Shown here one piece after another: positions 1 to 6,326 of a DNA stretch of 6,326 bases. The first letter of the stretch is position 1. The number at the start of each line of letters is the position of its first letter. Under the pieces are notes generated by a model. The model saw only the letters and a program-made list of their open reading frames with translations. It had not been told where the DNA came from and ran no database searches. The DNA lies in assembly GCA_036794765.1 (NCBI GenBank), contig DAIRGB010000059.1, forward strand, positions 1 through 6,326. The letters run 5' to 3'. The position numbers and the translations under genes are program-made. Source of the DNA: DAIRGB01 sp036794765. Its GTDB lineage: Bacteria; Patescibacteriota; JAHJAL01.

Positions 1-1
1 G

Positions 2-1786
2 AGTTTGGAAATGGTTTTTGCCAATAGAGTGGCTTGGGGTTTGCAATTGGATGACAAAGTAGTGGGCGGAATGACGGCTGAACAGTTGTCTGATTTGTTT
101 TCAGAAAAGAAAGAAAATATGACTAGTGGAGTAGATTTGTATTGGGGGGATGAGAAGGTTGATACAGTTAGATGGGAAGAGATCGGTTTTGATTTGGATT
201 GGGATTCGTGTCAGGATAAAGTTTTGTATTATGACAAATCTGCAAGTTTTATCGAACGGCAGAAAGTGCGGTTGGATTCTTTGGTTTCCAAAAGAAAGGT
301 GCAGTGTGATTTGTATTTTGATGAATTTGATTTTCTATATTGGCTAAATGGTTTGAAAATAAAGCTTAATCAACCGGCAAAGTCATATTCTATTGAGAAA
401 GATGGCAATACATTTATTTTGGTTGAGGGGTATTCTGGAAAAGTGGTTGATGAAAAGGCATTGAAAGATCAGATGATTTCGTCAATAAAAAATTTAAATT
501 TTGACAAGATAGATATTGGGTCGATAGTTGAAGAACCGCAGGTAACAAAATTGATGGCGGAAGAGAAATTAGACCAAGTACAGAACGTTTTGCGGCATGA
601 AAAGGTTGACTTGACGTACAAGGATTGGAAAATTCCTTTGAATGTTGATTTGTTGGCGGATTGGATCAAGTTTGAGTTACGACCAGCAAACAATGGTCAA
701 GAAGAATATGTTTTAACTTATGATTTGAATAAGATTGACAACTATTTTAATGAAATGGCATATGAGTTTGAAGTTAAGCCGGTGGATGCACGGTTGAAAA
801 TGACTGAACAGGGAGTCCAAGTTGAGAGTGAGGGGCAAGATGGTTTGATGATCAATAGAATTAAGTTTTTGGATTTATTGGAAAACAGGTTGCCTGATTC
901 GGATTTAAAGGTATTGGAGTTGCCGGTAGAGGAAACGAAGGCGGGCATTGATGGAAAAAAAATAGATGATTTGGGTATTGTAGAATTACTGGCTTCTGGC
1001 GAATCGGATTATTCTTGGTCTCCAGTCAATCGAGTTCATAATATTGCGGTGGGTGCGGAAAAATTTGATGGTACAGTGATAGCTCCGGGTGAGGAGTTTA
1101 GTTTTACTTCACGTTTGGGTATGGTTGGCCCGGCGGAAGGTTTTTTGCCGGAGTTGGTTATTGCTGACAATGAAACTAGGCCAGAATATGGAGGTGGGTT
1201 GTGCCAAGTTTCGACTACCATGTATCGGGCGGCAATCAATTCCGGTTTACCGATTACTGAACGACATCCTCATCAATACCGAGTATCTTACTATGAACCG
1301 GCGGGAATGGATGCGACTATTTATGTTCCAAGTCCCGATCTGAAATTTGTCAATGATACCGGTAATTATATTTTGATTGAATCAATAGTGAGTGATTACA
1401 CCTTGAGGTTTAATTTTTATGGGAAAAAAGATGGGAGAAAAGTGGAGGTAACTGAGCCTTTTATATATAATATTACTTCTCCGCCTGCTCCTGTTTATAT
1501 TTATACTTCCAGTTTGGCAGCGGGAGAAAAATATCAAGTTGATAGCGCACATTATGGTGCGGATGCTATATTTTATCGAACAATAATTACGCCTGATGGG
1601 AAAGAAAAGAAAGAGGAATTTTTTAGTCGTTATCAAGCTTGGCCGGCAAAGTTTAAAGTGGGTGAAGGGGAGGTAAAAAAGGAAATCAATAATGAACAAT
1701 TAATAATTGACAATAAAGAAGATAAAAAAAATGATAATCAAACTGATCAAGGGGTAGGGGAAAATGATTTGAGCCCAACAGTTTAG
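2..1786 (+). CDS. VanW family protein with PG_binding_4-like repeats, 5' end cut by window
   Basis: This is probably a membrane-anchored, cell-surface protein; the biochemical role of VanW domains is not firmly established. Numbering from the TTG at position 5, residues 10-30 resemble the start of the first extracellular module, with a VGGMT motif like the usual GGLT. Two PG_binding_4-like repeats follow at about 105-180 and 243-312. The VanW domain spans about 342-475 and carries GGGLCQVSTT (396-405, Cys400), HPH (421-423) and a YEPAGMDA motif. A G5-like beta module covers about 480-553, and a low-complexity K/N/D/Q tail ends the protein. No transmembrane segment is visible, yet homologues have one just upstream of this point. 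The frame is open to the window edge, so the TTG is probably not the real start. The next gene begins 42 nt downstream with no terminator between, suggesting cotranscription. VanW identity is secure; the exact function is not. Confidence 0.9.
   Translation, partial: SLEMVFANRVAWGLQLDDKVVGGMTAEQLSDLFSEKKENMTSGVDLYWGDEKVDTVRWEEIGFDLDWDSCQDKVLYYDKSASFIERQKVRLDSLVSKRKVQCDLYFDEFDFLYWLNGLKIKLNQPAKSYSIEKDGNTFILVEGYSGKVVDEKALKDQMISSIKNLNFDKIDIGSIVEEPQVTKLMAEEKLDQVQNVLRHEKVDLTYKDWKIPLNVDLLADWIKFELRPANNGQEEYVLTYDLNKIDNYFNEMAYEFEVKPVDARLKMTEQGVQVESEGQDGLMINRIKFLDLLENRLPDSDLKVLELPVEETKAGIDGKKIDDLGIVELLASGESDYSWSPVNRVHNIAVGAEKFDGTVIAPGEEFSFTSRLGMVGPAEGFLPELVIADNETRPEYGGGLCQVSTTMYRAAINSGLPITERHPHQYRVSYYEPAGMDATIYVPSPDLKFVNDTGNYILIESIVSDYTLRFNFYGKKDGRKVEVTEPFIYNITSPPAPVYIYTSSLAAGEKYQVDSAHYGADAIFYRTIITPDGKEKKEEFFSRYQAWPAKFKVGEGEVKKEINNEQLIIDNKEDKKNDNQTDQGVGENDLSPTV
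1684..1714 (+). repeat. AT-rich NNEQ-type repeat unit inside the VanW gene tail
   Basis: This short stretch is built of near-repeated words (aataatgaacaattaataattgacaat) and contains a small inverted repeat, caatt-aat-aattg. It encodes the peptide INNEQLIIDN at residues 561-570. From memory, this word resembles short dispersed repeats seen between genes and in protein tails of several bacterial groups, where they read as NNEQLTINN-like peptides. Only about one unit is present here, so calling it a repeat rests on that resemblance and not on copies within the window. Confidence 0.3.
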
Positions 1787-1815
1787 ATTTAATGTAAATT
1801 TGTTTTAATGTTTTC

Positions 1816-1822
1816 AAGGGAG
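1816..1822 (+). promoter_or_regulatory. Shine-Dalgarno site that sets the mutase start
   Basis: AAGGGAG lies six T residues before the ATG at 1829. An in-frame ATG at 1808 lies upstream of this site and has no purine-rich site ahead of it, so the site favours 1829 over 1808. The seven residues added by the earlier start (MFSREFF) are also not expected before the usual N-terminus of this family. Confidence 0.75.
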
Positions 1823-1828
1823 TTTTTT

Positions 1829-3229
1829 ATGCAAAAAGAAATTAATCCGGGAATTTTTAAAGCTTATGATATCAGGGGAGTAGCGGGAATTGATCTTGAT
1901 GAGGAAATAATGGAATTGATTGGTAAAGGATTTGGAACGTTTGTAAGAAAAAATGGAAAAAAGAAGATTGTTTTGGGAAGAGATATTCGAAAAACATCTC
2001 CTGTTTTTGCGGCGGCTGTGACGAGAGGATTGTTGTCAACTGGTTGTGACGTATTTGATGCCGGGGTGGTCGTGACTCCAAATATTTATTATGCGAGTAA
2101 TAAATATGATTTTGATGCCGGGGTGATGATAACAGCCAGTCATAATCCAGCTGAACACAATGGAGTAAAGATGACATGGCAGAAATCTTCTTTATCTAGC
2201 CAGAAAATCCAAGAAATAAAGGATATTATTGTTGGGGGTGAGTTTGAGGTTGGAGAGGGAAAAGAGGAAAAATTTCCCCAGGCACGTATTGACTATATTG
2301 ATGAGATTAGTTCTCGGGTGGTTTTAAAGAAATCTTTAAAAGTAGTGGTTGATCCTTCCAATGCTACAGCAATTACTGTGGTGGAGGATTTGTTGAAAAA
2401 AATGAATTGCGAAGCAATTATGATCAATGGTGAGATTGATCCGGATTTTAAAACTCATCAACCTGATCCGATAGTACATGAAAACTATCCGCCGTTGGTG
2501 GCCAAAATTTTGGAGGTTGGCGCAGATTTAGGAGTCATGTTTGATGGTGATGCTGATCGGGTTGGTTTTGTTGATGAAAAAGGAAATATTTGGTTGGGGG
2601 ACAAGATTCAGATGTTGCTGGTGCGGGATATTTTGCCAAAAAATCCGGGTAGTAAAGTAATCGTGGAGTTAAAAAATTCCGAAGCAGTCGTGGAAGAAGT
2701 AAATAGGTTGGGTGGTGTTCCAATTTTTGGTCAGACGGGACATACTTTGATCGAAGAAAAATTGCATGCGGAAGGGGCGATTCTGGCGGCGGAAATGAGT
2801 TGTCATTATTATATCGCTGATCAATGGTATAAATTTGATGATGCAATGTATGCTATGGCCAGGATATTACAGATCATAACTGATTCGGGACGTACTTTTT
2901 CCGATTTGATGTTGGAGTTACCCGATTATCCTTCTACTCCTGAATATCGAGTGGCTGTTCCTCAAGATAGATTAAAAAATATTGTGGCGGAAGTAACGGA
3001 ATATTTTAAAGAAAAGTGTGATAAGTATTTAGATATGGATGGAATAAAGGGTTATATGTATAATGGTTGGTTTTTAATTCGTTCGTCCAATACTCAGCCG
3101 ATTATTTCTGTTCGGGTTGAAGCTAAGACAGTTGAGGGTTTGGAAAAACTTAAAAAAGTTATAAAGGAAAAGTTGGATCAAGTCGAGGGGGTAAATCTTG
3201 ATTGGGATCGGCAATATGACGTTGCTTAA
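1829..3229 (+). CDS. Phosphomannomutase/phosphoglucomutase (alpha-D-phosphohexomutase)
   Basis: This cytosolic enzyme moves phosphate between C6 and C1 of mannose or glucose, feeding GDP-mannose or UDP-glucose synthesis for envelope glycans. The 466-residue protein starting at 1829 has the family's usual length and four-domain order. FKAYDIRG is at 10-17, the phosphoserine loop TASHNP at 102-107 (Ser104), the Mg2+ loop DGDADR at 239-244, the sugar loop EMSCH at 322-326 and the phosphate loop RSSNTQP at 418-424. The catalytic core is intact. Several substrate-side positions differ from the AlgC-type consensus as I recall it: SGH is SCH, KTGH is QTGH (302-305), the DVKC-type motif is ELKNS and the D-x-GNG loop is DPSNA. 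Substrate preference therefore cannot be read from the sequence. The gene probably shares an operon with the VanW gene before it and the small membrane protein 27 nt after it. Confidence 0.93.
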   Translation: MQKEINPGIFKAYDIRGVAGIDLDEEIMELIGKGFGTFVRKNGKKKIVLGRDIRKTSPVFAAAVTRGLLSTGCDVFDAGVVVTPNIYYASNKYDFDAGVMITASHNPAEHNGVKMTWQKSSLSSQKIQEIKDIIVGGEFEVGEGKEEKFPQARIDYIDEISSRVVLKKSLKVVVDPSNATAITVVEDLLKKMNCEAIMINGEIDPDFKTHQPDPIVHENYPPLVAKILEVGADLGVMFDGDADRVGFVDEKGNIWLGDKIQMLLVRDILPKNPGSKVIVELKNSEAVVEEVNRLGGVPIFGQTGHTLIEEKLHAEGAILAAEMSCHYYIADQWYKFDDAMYAMARILQIITDSGRTFSDLMLELPDYPSTPEYRVAVPQDRLKNIVAEVTEYFKEKCDKYLDMDGIKGYMYNGWFLIRSSNTQPIISVRVEAKTVEGLEKLKKVIKEKLDQVEGVNLDWDRQYDVA

Positions 3230-3256
3230 TTATTTATTTATATTTGGAGAATAAGT

Positions 3257-3625
3257 ATGGATGATTATGGCTATAGTTCCGGTTTTGACACATACAATGC
3301 GTATGATACTTACGGATCTTCTTATAGTTCGGGAGGAGAGGATATAGAGGGGATGGTGACTGGAATAGTGGCAGGTATAGGCGCTTTGGGAATTGGTGCG
3401 ATTATTTTGATTGGATTTATTTGTTTAGTTTGTTGGGTGGTGTGGATTTGGATCCAGAGCAGATACTTAAAGAAAATGGGTTATAGTCCTTGGCTTGCTT
3501 TGCTAAGAGTGATTCCGATTGTGGATTTTTTTATGTTAATTTACTTTGCTTTTGTAGAATGGCCGGTGGAAAAATTGGCTAAAGGATTGTCTGGAAGTGC
3601 AAAAAAAATTGAGACTAAAGAATAA
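3257..3625 (+). CDS. Small membrane protein with Tyr/Ser/Gly-rich N-terminus, DUF5684-like
   Basis: This 122-residue protein has no known function. Residues 1-31 are acidic and low in complexity, with six Tyr and many Ser, Gly and Asp but no Lys or Arg. A long Gly/Ile-rich hydrophobic stretch at about 35-66 forms the first membrane segment. A short basic loop (SRYLKKMGYSPW, 68-79) follows, then a second segment at about 80-100 and a Lys-rich end. The basic loop is probably cytoplasmic by the positive-inside rule, which would leave the aromatic N-terminus outside. The WIWIQSRYLKKMGYSPWLALLRVIPI region resembles DUF5684 proteins, where a Trp-Lys helix is followed by a GxxxW-Pro segment; this match is from memory. 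The start has GGAGA six bases upstream. The gene lies 27 nt after the mutase and is the last before a terminator. Confidence 0.8.
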   Translation: MDDYGYSSGFDTYNAYDTYGSSYSSGGEDIEGMVTGIVAGIGALGIGAIILIGFICLVCWVVWIWIQSRYLKKMGYSPWLALLRVIPIVDFFMLIYFAFVEWPVEKLAKGLSGSAKKIETKE

Positions 3626-3644
3626 TTATTGTTTTAATTTTATG

Positions 3645-3680
3645 TATCTTCGGGTTTAAAAAACTCGAAGATATTTTTTT
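3645..3680 (+). terminator. Rho-independent terminator closing the three-gene unit
   Basis: The arms 3645-3657 (tatcttcgggttt) and 3661-3673 (aaactcgaagata) pair over 13 bp with one G-T wobble, around an AAA loop. Seven T residues follow at 3674-3680. It lies 20 nt after the small membrane protein gene and 72 nt before the prenyltransferase, so it separates the VanW-mutase-membrane protein unit from uppS. Confidence 0.88.
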
Positions 3681-3751
3681 GTTTGGTTTTCCCGTTATAT
3701 TTTGCTAGTATTATTTTGTAATCTTATTGGTTTTTAGGGAATATTTGAGAT

Positions 3752-4441
3752 ATGAAAATACCAAATCATTTGGCAATAATCATGGATGGCAATCGACGTT
3801 GGGCCAAAAAAGAGGGGAAAGAAAAAGTTACCGAGGGGCACAAATGGGGAGCGCAATCTCTTGAAGATATGGTTGAGGCGGTAGCGGAATTAGGAATCAA
3901 ATATTTTACTGTTTATGCTTTTTCGACAGAAAATTTTTCTCGTTCGAAAGAAGAATTGAAGGCTTTGTTTGATTTGTGTGTCGAATTTGCCCAGACCAGG
4001 TGGCAAAAATTGAGAGACCAAGGTATTCAGGTAAAAATATATGGTAAGTTGGGTCTTTTTCCTGATTATGTAGAAAAAGCGATGATTACATTGTTAGAAA
4101 AAACTCAAATTACTAACCCAAAGATGGTTTTAGGTTTGTGTTTTGGTTATGGTGGTCGTCAGGAAATAGTGGAATGTTGTCAAAATTTGTTGCGGCGAGG
4201 AGTAAATGTTGGAGATATTTCGGAAGAAATGTTTGAAAAAAATCTATTTTCGGCTGGTATTCCTGATATTGACTTGGTGATTAGGACTGGTGGAGCGCAG
4301 AGAATAAGTAATTTCATGCTTTGGAAAATAGCGTATGCTGAATTGTATTTTACTGATAAATACTGGCCGGAATTTACAAAAAATGATTTAATTTTGGCTT
4401 TGGAAGAGTATGAAAACAGGGAGCGTCGATTTGGAAAGTAG
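3752..4441 (+). CDS. uppS: Isoprenyl transferase (undecaprenyl diphosphate synthase family)
   Basis: This cis-prenyltransferase extends farnesyl diphosphate with isopentenyl diphosphate units to make the long polyprenyl carrier for peptidoglycan and surface glycans. It acts at the cytoplasmic face of the membrane. The protein is 229 residues, slightly shorter than typical bacterial UppS. Visible motifs are HLAIIMDGNRRWA (6-18, catalytic Asp12), EGHKWG (28-33), YAFSTENFSRS (55-65), FGYGGRQE (131-138), IRTGGAQRISNF (177-188), YAELYF (195-200), WPEF (205-208) and the closing RERRFG. Position 182 is Ala, where the family has the Mg2+-binding Glu (Glu213 in E. coli); one base, GAG to GCG, explains the change. 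An in-frame TGA at 3746 makes 3752 the earliest start, and its ribosome site is weak (AGGGA at 11 nt). The usual neighbours cdsA, frr and dxr are absent. The stop lies one base from the convergent comEC stop. Confidence 0.92.
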   Translation: MKIPNHLAIIMDGNRRWAKKEGKEKVTEGHKWGAQSLEDMVEAVAELGIKYFTVYAFSTENFSRSKEELKALFDLCVEFAQTRWQKLRDQGIQVKIYGKLGLFPDYVEKAMITLLEKTQITNPKMVLGLCFGYGGRQEIVECCQNLLRRGVNVGDISEEMFEKNLFSAGIPDIDLVIRTGGAQRISNFMLWKIAYAELYFTDKYWPEFTKNDLILALEEYENRERRFGK

Positions 4442-4442
4442 G

Positions 4443-5309
4443 TTAGAGTGGAAAAATAATATCTTTGTTTATACTGGTTTGGAGAATATGGATATTTTTT
4501 TTGTTGAGTAGATTGATTGTTTTTTGACTGGGATGGTTGAATCGGTTATTTTGACCACAGGAAATGATAACAGTTTCGGGTGATGTGGTTTCAACAAAAC
4601 TGTTGCTTGTGGCTGATTCTGATCCGTGGTGAGCGATTTTTAAAATATCAACATCTATATTTTGTTGATATTTTTTTGTGAGGGAAATTTCTATGTTTTT
4701 GGAAATATCTCCGGTAAGCAGGATTTTTTTATCTTCAGATGTTTTGTCCAATAATAAAACCAATGAATTGTCATTGAGGTCATTTACTAGTGGTGGATTT
4801 TGGTCAAATGGATAGAGGATGTTTAGGGAGTATTTGTCGAATAAAATTTTTTGGGGAAAATAACCGTAAAATATTTCCGTTTTTTGGTTTTTTGCTAAAG
4901 ATATTAGATTTTCCATGAGTGAATTGGGTTTGGAAATTTTGGGTATAAGTAATTTGTCGATATGGTAGTTTTCGAAAACAAAGAAAAGACCTGTGATGTG
5001 GTCTTCGTGAGGATGGGTGAGGATCATTAGTTCGATATGCCGATCATATGGTGAAAGAATATTTGATAATTTGCTTAGAACAGTATTATCTGGTCCGCCA
5101 TCAATTAGAATTTGTTGCTGGTTTTTGGTATTTATCAAAATGCAGTCTCCTTGTCCGACGTCTAAAAAAGATATTGTAGGATTGATTGATCGGTTTAGCC
5201 AAAGGAAACAGATGCCTAGAATACAATTTAAGGCAAGGAGGGTGGCTAATATTTTATTGAGTTTTTTTAGTGTCGAGAGATTTTGGGTGGAATGCTTGAT
5301 GATAGACAT
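4443..5309 (-). CDS. comEC: ComEC C-terminal part: metallo-beta-lactamase nuclease domain, in a separate frame
   Basis: In transformation, ComEC's C-terminal metallo-beta-lactamase domain is thought to degrade the non-transported strand of incoming DNA. The 288-residue frame has one membrane helix at about 20-38, then DVGQGD (50-55), THPHEDHITG (98-107, metal ligands His99, His101, Asp103, His104), LLTGDIS (Asp201), AHHGS (226-230) and NHPS (His259). The metal site looks complete. In full-length ComEC this domain follows the channel helices in the same chain; here it lies in another frame, overlapping the channel part by 56 bp. The ATG at 5307-5309 has no recognisable Shine-Dalgarno site. Residues from Leu17 onward continue the channel part smoothly if one A is removed from a seven-A run. 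It may be made by frameshifting, by coupled re-initiation, or be half of a broken gene or sequencing error. A free-standing MBL hydrolase is less likely. Confidence 0.85.
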   Translation of the reverse strand: MSIIKHSTQNLSTLKKLNKILATLLALNCILGICFLWLNRSINPTISFLDVGQGDCILINTKNQQQILIDGGPDNTVLSKLSNILSPYDRHIELMILTHPHEDHITGLFFVFENYHIDKLLIPKISKPNSLMENLISLAKNQKTEIFYGYFPQKILFDKYSLNILYPFDQNPPLVNDLNDNSLVLLLDKTSEDKKILLTGDISKNIEISLTKKYQQNIDVDILKIAHHGSESATSNSFVETTSPETVIISCGQNNRFNHPSQKTINLLNKKNIHILQTSINKDIIFPL

Positions 5310-6324
5310 AAATAGAGAGTAGAAAATAGTAGATAATTATGATTTTTTTGTCAGGAAAAAAAGAAAAGTTAAAAATTTTTTGTTGGGATAATAATTCTAT
5401 GATTTGGTGACATAGATTTAGGATAATATTGAGGGGTAGTGCTATGACGGTTTGGGTTGGTTCTGGTAGTAGAATACTTGTGAAAATATTTATCAAACCG
5501 TAGATCATAATGAAGGGTATTAAAGGGACAATGATAAAATTGGCTGGTAGAGACAAGAGAGAATATTTATGAAATAGATATATCAAATAGGGAGTGGTGG
5601 TTATTTGCGCACCGATGCATTCCAAAATGTTGTTGATAAGAGGATGTTTAAAATTGATGTTTTCCATAAAAGTAGTGATTGGATTGGAAATAAAAAATAT
5701 TCCTATTGTAGCTAGAAATGATAAGTGAAATCCCAGGTCATACCATAGAATCAAGGGATTTTGAAAAATCATAATTGTGGCGGTTAGAAAAATCGCAATG
5801 ATTGGGTAAGGGTGTCGGCTTAGGTAGGGAGAGATGATTGCAGTGATGGACATAATCAGTGCTCGAATGATTGAACTTTCGGCGCCGGTGAGAATGGTAA
5901 AAAGTATAAGACATAAAATGGTAACAAATAATGCCAGGTGTCGGTTGATTATTCCCCGAAGGTTTTTGATAAATAGGTTGGCAAAAATTGCCAGGTTGAA
6001 TCCGGAAACGACAATTATATGAGTGAGTCCAAGTTGACGAAATTTATCGTACGATTCTTGTGGCAGGGCATTTTTTTCTCCAAGTAAAATACCGGACAAT
6101 AGGCTGCTGTTTAGGGGGGTAAAATTTTTTTTCAGATTGGAATTTATTCTGTCTTTCAGGTTGTAAATATGTTTGACTAGGCTGTTTGGTTGGTCGTCAA
6201 CTATAGTGATTTGAGGTTGATTTATCTCGATATAGATGTTGTTTTTTGCTAAATATCCGGAGTAAGAAAATGATGATTGTGCTAAGGATTTTGGAGGGGT
6301 TATCAATCCTTTGATCATTATGGT
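5254..6324 (-). CDS. comEC: ComEC/Rec2 N-terminal part: DNA-uptake channel, 5' end cut by window
   Basis: This is the inner-membrane channel that brings single-stranded DNA into the cytoplasm during natural transformation. Numbering from the ATG at 6316-6318, residues 1-45 match the end of the DUF4131 OB-like domain (KGLITPP, then YLAKNNIY). The Competence domain (PF03772) runs from about 65 to 335, with LLSGILLGEKNALP (73-86), GLTHIIVVSGFNLAIF (97-112), ESSIIRALIM (147-156), LGFHLSFLATIGIF (195-208) and ITTTPYLIYLFHKYSLLSLP (239-258), and many membrane helices. The frame stays open to the window edge (Thr-Ile before this Met), and the first ComEC helices are missing, so the true start lies outside. 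The frame ends at a TAA (5254-5256) shortly after a seven-A run, before the nuclease domain. Identity is firm; whether the split is real is not. Confidence 0.9.
   Translation of the reverse strand, partial: TIMIKGLITPPKSLAQSSFSYSGYLAKNNIYIEINQPQITIVDDQPNSLVKHIYNLKDRINSNLKKNFTPLNSSLLSGILLGEKNALPQESYDKFRQLGLTHIIVVSGFNLAIFANLFIKNLRGIINRHLALFVTILCLILFTILTGAESSIIRALIMSITAIISPYLSRHPYPIIAIFLTATIMIFQNPLILWYDLGFHLSFLATIGIFFISNPITTFMENINFKHPLINNILECIGAQITTTPYLIYLFHKYSLLSLPANFIIVPLIPFIMIYGLINIFTSILLPEPTQTVIALPLNIILNLCHQIIELLSQQKIFNFSFFPDKKIIIIYYFLLSIYVYHQAFHPKSLDTKKTQ
5262..5268 (-). other. Seven-A run at the comEC frame junction
   Basis: On the coding strand the sequence reads ACT AAA AAA ACT CAA TAA in the channel frame and CTA AAA AAA CTC AAT in the nuclease frame. 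Moving from one to the other needs +1 slippage, or loss of one A. The joined product would read DTKKLNKIL across the junction, with no extra or missing domain. The run could be a slippage site for ribosome or RNA polymerase, or simply a homopolymer indel. Confidence 0.5.
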
Positions 6325-6326
6325 TT

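Noticed and set aside
1382..1699. Overlapping antisense open frames within the VanW, mutase and comEC genes
   Set aside because: They lie inside well-supported genes in other frames, have no family motifs or clear ribosome sites, and their composition mirrors the complementary coding strand.
1808..1828. Earlier ATG start for the mutase
   Set aside because: It has no ribosome site upstream, whereas the ATG at 1829 has AAGGGAG at ideal spacing and gives the usual N-terminus.
3695..3731. Possible promoter for uppS (TTGCTA at 3702 with a weak -10 near 3719-3730)
   Set aside because: The candidate -10 words (TAATCT, TATTGG) match the consensus at only about half the positions, and the region is too AT-rich for this to mean much. 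A promoter is likely between the terminator and uppS, but I cannot place it.
3746..3748. UGA recoded to glycine, as in some Patescibacteria, extending uppS upstream
   Set aside because: The protein already begins where UppS proteins normally begin, and no gene in the window needs UGA read through.
4443..5309. Reverse-strand MBL gene as an independent metallo-hydrolase
   Set aside because: It has ComEC-type DVGQGD and AHHGS motifs, directly overlaps a ComEC channel part that lacks this domain, and has no ribosome site of its own.
5310..5333. GAGTAGAAAATAGTAGA tract near the comEC junction as a dispersed repeat
   Set aside because: It resembles simple repeats seen in AT-rich genomes, but only one copy is present and it encodes a plausible last membrane helix of the channel part (YYFLLSIYVYH).
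1..6326. A new defence, mobile or RNA-based system
   Set aside because: I looked for repeats, spacer arrays, transposase or integrase motifs, tRNA-like folds and toxin-antitoxin pairs and saw none. All long frames belong to housekeeping or known families except the small membrane protein.

Overview
The window is AT-rich bacterial DNA with six protein genes. Gene content suggests a member of the Patescibacteria (Candidate Phyla Radiation): a VanW-domain surface protein, a single phosphohexomutase, a tiny aromatic-rich membrane protein of DUF5684 type, a short cis-prenyltransferase and a ComEC DNA-uptake channel. This assignment is an inference from gene families and style, with no marker gene to confirm it. 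UGA is not needed as a sense codon, so the standard bacterial code fits.

Layout. Positions 2-3625 hold three same-direction genes spaced 42 and 27 nt apart: a 5'-truncated VanW protein, a phosphomannomutase/phosphoglucomutase and a small membrane protein. They look like one transcription unit, closed by a strong intrinsic terminator at 3645-3680. A cis-prenyl diphosphate synthase (3752-4441) follows on the same strand. On the opposite strand, running inward from the right edge, is comEC, which is cut by the window end and split into two overlapping reading frames: a membrane channel part (5254-6324) and a metallo-beta-lactamase nuclease part (4443-5309). The uppS and comEC stop codons face each other with one base between them.

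How the genes fit together. The forward genes belong to envelope biogenesis. The mutase supplies hexose-1-phosphates for sugar nucleotides, the prenyltransferase supplies the polyprenyl carrier on which envelope glycans are assembled, and the VanW protein probably sits on the outer face of the membrane. ComEC is the inner-membrane channel of natural transformation and is not obviously linked to the others.

Most worth checking: (1) comEC is split exactly across a run of seven A residues, and removing one A restores a continuous ComEC; (2) the prenyltransferase has Ala where the family has its Mg2+-binding Glu; (3) the mutase keeps its catalytic core but differs at several sugar-contacting positions. 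I did not find evidence for a wholly new biological system here.
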